Shown in pieces: positions 61,101 to 64,000 of a stretch of DNA of 64,000 nucleotides. How positions within the stretch are numbered: position 1 is the first letter of the stretch; each line of letters opens with the position of its first letter. Made by a program: the position numbers and the translations under genes. Origin of the DNA: Undaria pinnatifida (Eukaryota; Sar; Phaeophyceae; Laminariales; Alariaceae); contig JABAKD010000025.1 of NCBI GenBank assembly GCA_012845835.1, positions 16,987,976-17,051,975 of the forward strand. The letters run 5' to 3'. The notes below the pieces were generated by a model. The model was given only the letters and a program-made list of their open reading frames with translations, was not told the DNA's origin and did not search any database.

Positions 61101-63105
61101 AGTGGGGGTGTCCTATATTGCCGGTTGAATAGTGCCTATTGTCGGTATATAATGCCGGTGAAATCGCTTGGTACGACTGGAACTCGTATTATAGTACCAG
61201 TATCGGTACTACAGCCAATAGTGCCGGTGTTTGGTGTACTTCCGGTAGTGTTGGCTGGAACGTACCGGTACTATAGGGAGACCGCCACTACCTATATACT
61301 AAAGTCGCAGTCACTCATGTTTGACGACTCTTGGCTACCATAGTCGCAACAGCTGCGCTTAATCGGCTCTGTTACCTGTAGGTCATGGGGTTTGCACGTC
61401 GTTTTGGGCATGTTTTTGGCTGCCCTGTCAACAGGGGTGCTCCGCTTAGCACCGGATAGAGACACGTATAGAACGGGTTCGAGTGTGCTCGCAGATACAT
61501 CGTCATATCCCTGTTATAGTTGCAATGTTTTAACAACGCTTCTACAGTCGCAGTCAGTCCTGCTTTGACGACTCTAACCTTCCATAGTCGCAGTTGCTGT
61601 GTTTCGACGAAACAACTACAAAGCAGTCGCAATCAGTCGTATTTTTACAGCTCATGCGCTACCTGTTTGTCGCAGTTGCATTTCGACGGCACTATTAAAT
61701 AGGTCATGGGCTTTGTACCTCGCAGCGTTCGAGTGGCCGTAGATCGTTTTTGGACGGGCTCTTTCCTTACCATGTTATTAATAGCAACAGTTGCGTTTTG
61801 TTGGCACTTTTAGCAGTAGGTGATGGATGGGCTTCGCACCTCGCCTGGGGCATGTTTTGGTGCTGCCCTGCCACAGGGGTGCTCCACTTGGTACTACACT
61901 ATAAATGGACGCGTCTACCAGGGGTTTGAAGTTGCTCGCAGTTACATTGTCACGTTCAATTGAAGTTTGACAATCCTACTCCGGTCGCAGCTAGTCGTGC
62001 ATGGACGACGCTTACCCTCCCAATTTCACAGTCGCGTTTTGACGGCACTCTTACCCAAGTCATGGCTGTGTCGCTCTACCCGCAGGGGTGCTCCACTTAG
62101 CACTGGAGATGGACGCGTCTAACAGAGGCTTGAAGCTGCTGCTGGAACGATGCCGACAGCTACGCAGCCTCCACATTGGCAGCAGGTTGGCTTGTTTTGT
62201 CATGCTCCTTGTCAGATTTTTGACAATGATTTTGGACTGACCACTTTTTGCTAAGACGTCAGGAGATAGCATTTCCCCCCCTTGACAGACAGCAAAATTG
62301 CCTTATTTTGCCTTGACTGACGCCAAAGTACTAGGTTTTAGTGTGGAACGCTCGATCCTTCTCCCTTGACAGCACACGTTTTCCCGTGCTTGACGTTTCT
62401 CCTGGTGTATTTGCTGTTATGCATTTTGCAGGGGAAAATCGTTTAACTTTTTGAGGTGTTGAGCATTTTTTACGTGAAAAGGGGTTGGTACTCTCGTGCA
62501 TCGTTATTTCGTACGTCCTAGGTCCCTTATGTAAAATACCTAACGTTCATACAGGCACTTCGAAGCATCAAATCAACACTTTTTTTTGCTATTGCTGCAG
62601 ATGTAGTATCCGTTAATTGGTTAGTTGTGATTTTGTTGTTGCTGCAAGCTGCGGGTGCAATTTCTTTTAGTCGAATCGTTTTTTTTTTTTCGTGTTATAT
62701 ATTGCTGCAGGTGCAACCGGAGGGGGGACAGCATCAGCATGTACCCGAATGATCTCGGCATGAAAGCATTCGCCGCAGTGGGGGCACCGCACCTGGAAAC
62801 CCTTTCTCTGGTCGACAAGGTATCACACATTGGGCACCTCAGATCCCTTTTCATGCATGATCTATGCCTGGCATCGCAGACAGATACGGTAGATCCCAGT
62901 AGATCCCTGCACTAATGGTACCTGCAATGGTCTATAGATCATATTGCCGAGTGAGAGCCGGATTTGCTAACTGAATTGCCTACAGTGGGTACCCCGATTT
63001 AGCGCCCAGGATAAGAGCATTCGGGGCTTAATAGCGATCAAATCGGCATGTCCCGCCTATATTAAGAGCTGTATATTTCCTACTACCGATACAAGCAATG
63101 TGTAG
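46046..63105 (+). CDS. Gene B: F-box and leucine-rich-repeat protein with long Gly/Ser-rich acidic region (8-9 exons)
   Basis: Rebuilt from exons 46046-46136, 47727-49122, 50513-50632, 51503-51701, 53881-54021, 57971-58031, 62086-62185 and 62711-62819, all joining in phase (2,217 bases, 739 codons), plus a probable last exon to 63105. Residues 1-30 form a short start exon, 31-495 a low-complexity Gly/Ser/Asp-rich region with a duplicated motif, 525-569 an F-box split over two exons, and 603 onward LRRs of the F-box/LRR type. F-boxes bind SKP1 within SCF ubiquitin ligases, and LRRs choose the substrate. The substrate cannot be inferred. Introns reach 4 kb and hold many decayed copies of the gene's own exon edges. 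Confidence 0.8.
46478..46857. mobile_element. MITE copy in gene B intron 1
   Basis: Contains tagtcggactaatggttagt, ccgactatccaactgattgg, ggcaagtcggctggcc and ends gccgattcacagctc-TA. The left terminal repeat is degraded. Part of the inside (about 46580-46640) is duplicated. Confidence 0.6.
47727..49122 (+). CDS. Gene B exon 2: Gly/Ser-rich acidic region with duplicated module
   Basis: Acceptor cctcctgcag, donor gtatgt, 1,396 bases open throughout. Starts QPTVLDPPPYTLTFDAAELE, then Gly/Ser/Asp tracts encoded by GGT/GGC repeats. Two related modules follow: LPGKFGLFVGWDVKDC with NSEDESYAPP (about 48560-48650) and VPGIFGIPVGWNAEDC with DSEDETFAPP (about 48990-49085). Each is preceded by a basic Ser/Lys/Arg stretch containing TPSSSKS. 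The module is unknown to me. SSDDGD and SEDE are acidic and look like casein kinase 2 sites. Exon end GG joins G of exon 3 as glycine. Confidence 0.8.
49836..49916 (+). repeat. Frame-conserved repeat, type 1
   Basis: Reads SGRCIAQIAKMSVDPKF then IELTAHVF. Within gene B intron 2. Confidence 0.65.
50513..50632 (+). CDS. Gene B exon 3: first half of the F-box
   Basis: Acceptor atcgtggcag, donor gtgagt, 120 bases. The correct frame reads AMKTRAVAEAVVGARGGAG, then VKGIYLSAEVMLNGIV, continuing across the splice as RPYLSAASKCALQ. A second open frame gives an RGG-box-like peptide and is tempting, but only the chosen frame fits the phases of exons 2 and 4 and completes an F-box. Four decayed copies of its 3' end follow in the next intron. 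Confidence 0.75.
50730..51330 (+). pseudogene. Tandem copies of the gene B exon 3 3' end
   Basis: Four units of roughly 170-190 bases, each with a degraded match to the end of exon 3 followed by intron sequence (catggttgaaaaaccctcaa...cgatcgcgaa). The last unit, near 51280, still reads SAGLMLNGIVR against SAEVMLNGIVR in the real exon; the others are frameshifted. Confidence 0.6.
51503..51701 (+). CDS. Gene B exon 4: second half of the F-box
   Basis: Acceptor cgcgctggag after a T-rich tract, donor gtattg, 199 bases, ending in phase 0. Encodes PYLSAASKCALQRTCKYMRP, LIDMPEAWENLDLRAD, RRTMKSGRQSIMSRQ and LFFLARSVVLQ. The CALQRTCKYMR...AWENLDL pattern is the classical second half of an F-box (L..L..TC+..R.L......W..LDL). 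The acceptor ends in GAG, less usual than CAG. Confidence 0.8.
51702..52085 (+). repeat. Three tandem intron units after gene B exon 4
   Basis: Each unit carries a version of agagccggcccgtcgcttgg and ctggccggctac, spaced about 100-160 bases, starting within the end of exon 4. Decayed tandem duplication, non-coding. Confidence 0.55.
52390..52640 (+). repeat. Dispersed repeat, family R2
   Basis: Has gaccgatctgaccggttgag, tcctcaagtgtggaaaa, tgtcggttagcatgata, tcatgttgggagctcagaaa. Confidence 0.65.
53095..53330 (-). repeat. Dispersed repeat, family R3
   Basis: Shares ttgaggagctgtacacctca, gatgaacaaacccatggcc, gatggttttgggttaagaag and gccccgtc with copies at about 5050-5230, 10480-10870, 12470-12560, 18950-19340, 27570-27950 and 60110-60640. 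Orientation varies between copies. Confidence 0.6.
53470..53770 (+). pseudogene. Two copies of the gene B exon 5 5' half
   Basis: At 53477 and 53692 a cag acceptor is followed by matches to the start of exon 5 (ccgc..ttctcgctgctgaag, then gaggg/aagctcaacc). Each diverges after about 45 bases into a shared cagcagcccgggctg sequence. Both are broken before completing a repeat. Confidence 0.65.
53881..54021 (+). CDS. Gene B exon 5: leucine-rich repeats
   Basis: Acceptor gccctatcag, donor gtgagt, 141 bases, phase 0 to 0. Encodes PRFSLLKTADLRGLNLGAMG, DLLVTLFDNCRHLTTLNLW and KTYVE. NCRHLTTLNLW is a standard F-box/LRR repeat core. Decayed copies of its first half occur upstream (about 53477 and 53692), and four copies of its last 30 bases occur downstream between 54166 and 54975. 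Confidence 0.85.
54166..54990 (+). repeat. Tandem copies of the gene B exon 5 3' end plus intron
   Basis: The string cacgcttaacctatggaag with cttacgtggaggtgggtg recurs at about 54166, 54343, 54502 and 54943, spaced roughly 160-180 bases for the first three, with shared cagctcaccgtagctcgg and gagctatcacatg between them. Every unit keeps the donor-like ggtggg or ggtagg. Confidence 0.7.
55390..55710 (+). mobile_element. SINE-like repeat, family 2
   Basis: Head gtaggttcaaatctcaca is a good B-box match. The body has gaaagcgcgagagcgtgaa, aaaatgaaggca, ccacggcttgtctgg and ends in an A-rich run. Inside the gene B intron between exons 5 and 6. Confidence 0.7.
55715..55875 (+). repeat. Dispersed repeat, family R1
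   Basis: Contains ccccttcgggaatggttggc, gagaaagcaattagccactg and ggcaagtaacaccggccaac. Directly downstream of a family 2 SINE, so the two may form one composite unit. Confidence 0.65.
56500..56815 (-). repeat. Dispersed repeat, family R2, with 9-base array
   Basis: Reverse-orientation copy (accacgctaggggtgca, tctgagctcccaacatgag). It ends in a tandem array of the 9-mer ggtcagatc and variants at about 56737-56815. Confidence 0.65.
57000..57175. repeat. Minisatellite of about 30 bases
   Basis: About six imperfect units of gctcattcagcgcgcacaat, all inside the intron before gene B exon 6. Confidence 0.7.
57971..58031 (+). CDS. Gene B exon 6: short LRR exon
   Basis: Acceptor ctcgcggcag, donor gtgtgt, only 61 bases, phase 0 to 1. 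Encodes DEGLPQPDSAVEKLIAESLP; the last G joins GG of exon 7 to give LPGVLHLALEM. Repeat spacing across exons 5, 6 and 7 is right for LRRs. Copies of its 3' end with a following GT lie at about 58334-58371 and 58430-58461. Confidence 0.75.
58235..58500 (+). pseudogene. Tandem copies of the gene B exon 6 3' end
   Basis: Units of about 100 bases with gagaagctcatcgcagagag, a cctcccag and GT, then a tgtatgttcgacttgga spacer. The clearest are at 58334 and 58430; one at 58252 is weaker. Further relics sit at about 59335 and 59462, linked to cttcccag and catcccag. Confidence 0.7.
58590..58885 (+). repeat. Two tandem copies of family R1
   Basis: Copies at 58590-58745 and 58748-58885 share cccc.t..gga..t.gttggct, gagttga and agaaagcaatt..ccaccgcgc. 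Confidence 0.7.
60110..60640 (-). repeat. Dispersed repeat, family R3, two adjacent copies
   Basis: Two units (about 60110-60320 and 60400-60620), each with tcccatggcctag-like sequence, a Tgcaagac.agag/aatg.cg motif and the gacgttttgg region before a cctctgtcgtagc-like end. Confidence 0.55.
60750..60975 (+). repeat. Dispersed repeat, family R2
   Basis: Has accgatctgaccggttgagc, ggactagcgcatggaagtgt, gggagctcagaaacttctg and tagtgtgggatgac. Confidence 0.65.
60990..62060 (+). repeat. Tandem array holding copies of the gene B exon 7 5' end
   Basis: Units of roughly 200-440 bases carrying ccatagtcgcag, tttgacgactc and an acag or gcag followed by ggggtgctccacttag-like sequence, the start of exon 7. 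Recognisable exon starts are at about 61063, 61430 and 61873; the functional one is at 62086. The nearest copy (61873) has a frame break after about ten codons. Confidence 0.65.
62086..62185 (+). CDS. Gene B exon 7: leucine-rich repeat
   Basis: Acceptor ctctacccgcag, donor gttggc, 100 bases. Encodes VLHLALEMDASNRGLKLLLE and RCRQLRSLHIGS, a full LRR. The closing AG pairs with the first G of exon 8 to make arginine. Three older copies of its 5' end, in increasing decay, lie in the preceding intron (about 61873, 61430 and 61063). Confidence 0.85.
62711..62819 (+). CDS. Gene B exon 8: leucine-rich repeat
   Basis: Acceptor attgctgcag, donor gtatca, 109 bases. Encodes CNRRGDSISMYPNDLGMKAF and AAVGAPHLETLSLVDK. 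DLGMKAFAAVGAPHLETLSL matches the cysteine-type LRR of F-box proteins (GL.A.A...P.L..L.L). Ends in phase 0. Confidence 0.85.
62986..63105 (+). CDS. Gene B exon 9: probable last exon
   Basis: After ttgcctacag, phase 0 reads WVPRFSAQDKSIRGLIAIKS, ACPAYIKSCIFPTTDTSNV and a TAG. IRGLIAIKSACP resembles the GL.AI...CP start of another repeat, which supports it, but the repeat is not completed cleanly. Alternatives are a 45-base phase-0 exon at 63317-63361 with a gtaaga donor, or an acceptor before 63311 leading to a stop after 11 codons. The gene could also continue past the window. Confidence 0.4.
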   Translation, partial: WVPRFSAQDKSIRGLIAIKSACPAYIKSCIFPTTDTSNV

Positions 63106-64000
63106 TTATGAACGCTTGTTTCGGCGTGTCACGGGGCGCTCTTACATTGGGGTATTCACTGCTGTAGCGTATACTTCCTGGGCCGGATCTGCACTACAGT
63201 AATCCTGCACAACATATATCAAAATGACAGATATAGAATAGGTGATCTATATGATCTGTAGGGTCTGTATGATCTACATGAGGTGATTGTTTATGATACC
63301 CCGATCCAGGTCACAGATGCTCCTGATACTCGTGTCGCCGCCTAAAGATCAAGATGCCGACGTAAGATTTTCACACAGTGTGTGTGGTAAAAATGAGTCC
63401 AGATGCAGAAGCTAACAACAGTGTTCAATACATTCGTTGGCATTTTTAGGAGGGTGGTTGTACGATTTCGAAAACCCGAAACACGCACAAACGCGCCGCA
63501 GCGTCACAACACACTACATACGATGGCAATCGAGATGCTCGAGGGTCAAGCGGCAGCTGCTCGGCAAATGGCCCAGGGTGCTGTCGCATTTTCGCGAATT
63601 ACTGCTGTTTTGTGTGCTTGTGCCCGCGGGGGCAAAATTGCGGTCTAACCTCGAGACAACATCTGGAGAAGAAATACCTTATCCCGATCTCAGGCTGAGA
63701 TCGGGACGAAACACCCCTTTTCGGTGGATTTTCCGATCTTGGAAATTGTCAGAACCAACGTTCATCTCCACATGCAGTGTACACCGATCTTACTTCAGGC
63801 GAATCTTGATATTGTAGAGATCAAGATCTATGGCCTACATCGGGGTACCATAAGCAGTGGCCTGATCTAGATCACGATCTGGCAGATGTGTGCGCGGTCT
63901 GTTCCCCTGCTGGGCACGCTGGATTTTTTTTCACAGAATCGCGAATTCGGTCGTTGTTGCTGAGATGATGTGCATGAAAGGAGTGCGACTGGTGTGAAGC
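63106..64000. other. Right end; no secure gene
   Basis: Contains GATC-rich repeats (about 63225-63300, 63770-63900) and two overlapping open frames between 63403 and 63817. One ends in a small Ala-rich peptide around EMLEGQAAAARQMAQGAV. Neither shows a motif I recognise. Possible further gene B exon at 63317-63361. Confidence 0.35.

Overview
The window is nuclear DNA from an intron-rich eukaryote. Every coding segment I can support is a short exon (about 60-320 bases, one of 1.4 kb) with spliceosomal borders, separated by long introns full of repeats. There is no sign of operons, ribosome binding sites, rRNA or a working tRNA. I cannot name the species. Long introns, poly-G/C runs and many small repeats would suit an alga such as a brown alga, but that is a guess.

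Two genes were rebuilt exon by exon from splice sites, phase and domain continuity, and they point away from each other. Gene A is on the minus strand, 33785 down to 1912. It has 18 exons totalling 2,820 coding bases (940 codons), every junction keeps the frame, and its 3' end was not found. Its product starts with a Gly/Arg/Asn-rich RGG-like region, continues with a chain of cold-shock domains as in UNR/CSDE1, and ends with an R3H domain and a charged helix. It is most likely a cytoplasmic RNA-binding regulator of translation or mRNA stability. Gene B is on the plus strand, 46046 to about 63105. It has 8 well-supported exons and a likely ninth, and encodes a protein with a long Gly/Ser-rich acidic region, an F-box and C-terminal leucine-rich repeats, the layout of a substrate receptor of an SCF ubiquitin ligase. 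The 12 kb between the two starts holds mobile-element remains and no gene I recognise.

The repeats include TA-flanked MITEs, two tRNA-derived SINE-like families, a 1.2 kb foldback element, an element with inverted ends, several dispersed families of 150-400 bases, and many minisatellites.

The most unusual pattern is that introns of both genes carry extra, partly decayed copies of the edge of a neighbouring exon, almost always including the splice site and adjoining intron. I see this at about ten junctions, often as tandem arrays. In one case the working exon seems to use a GC donor while its intronic copy has GT. A second unexplained pattern is a scattered repeat that keeps one reading frame and whose copies differ mostly at third codon positions.
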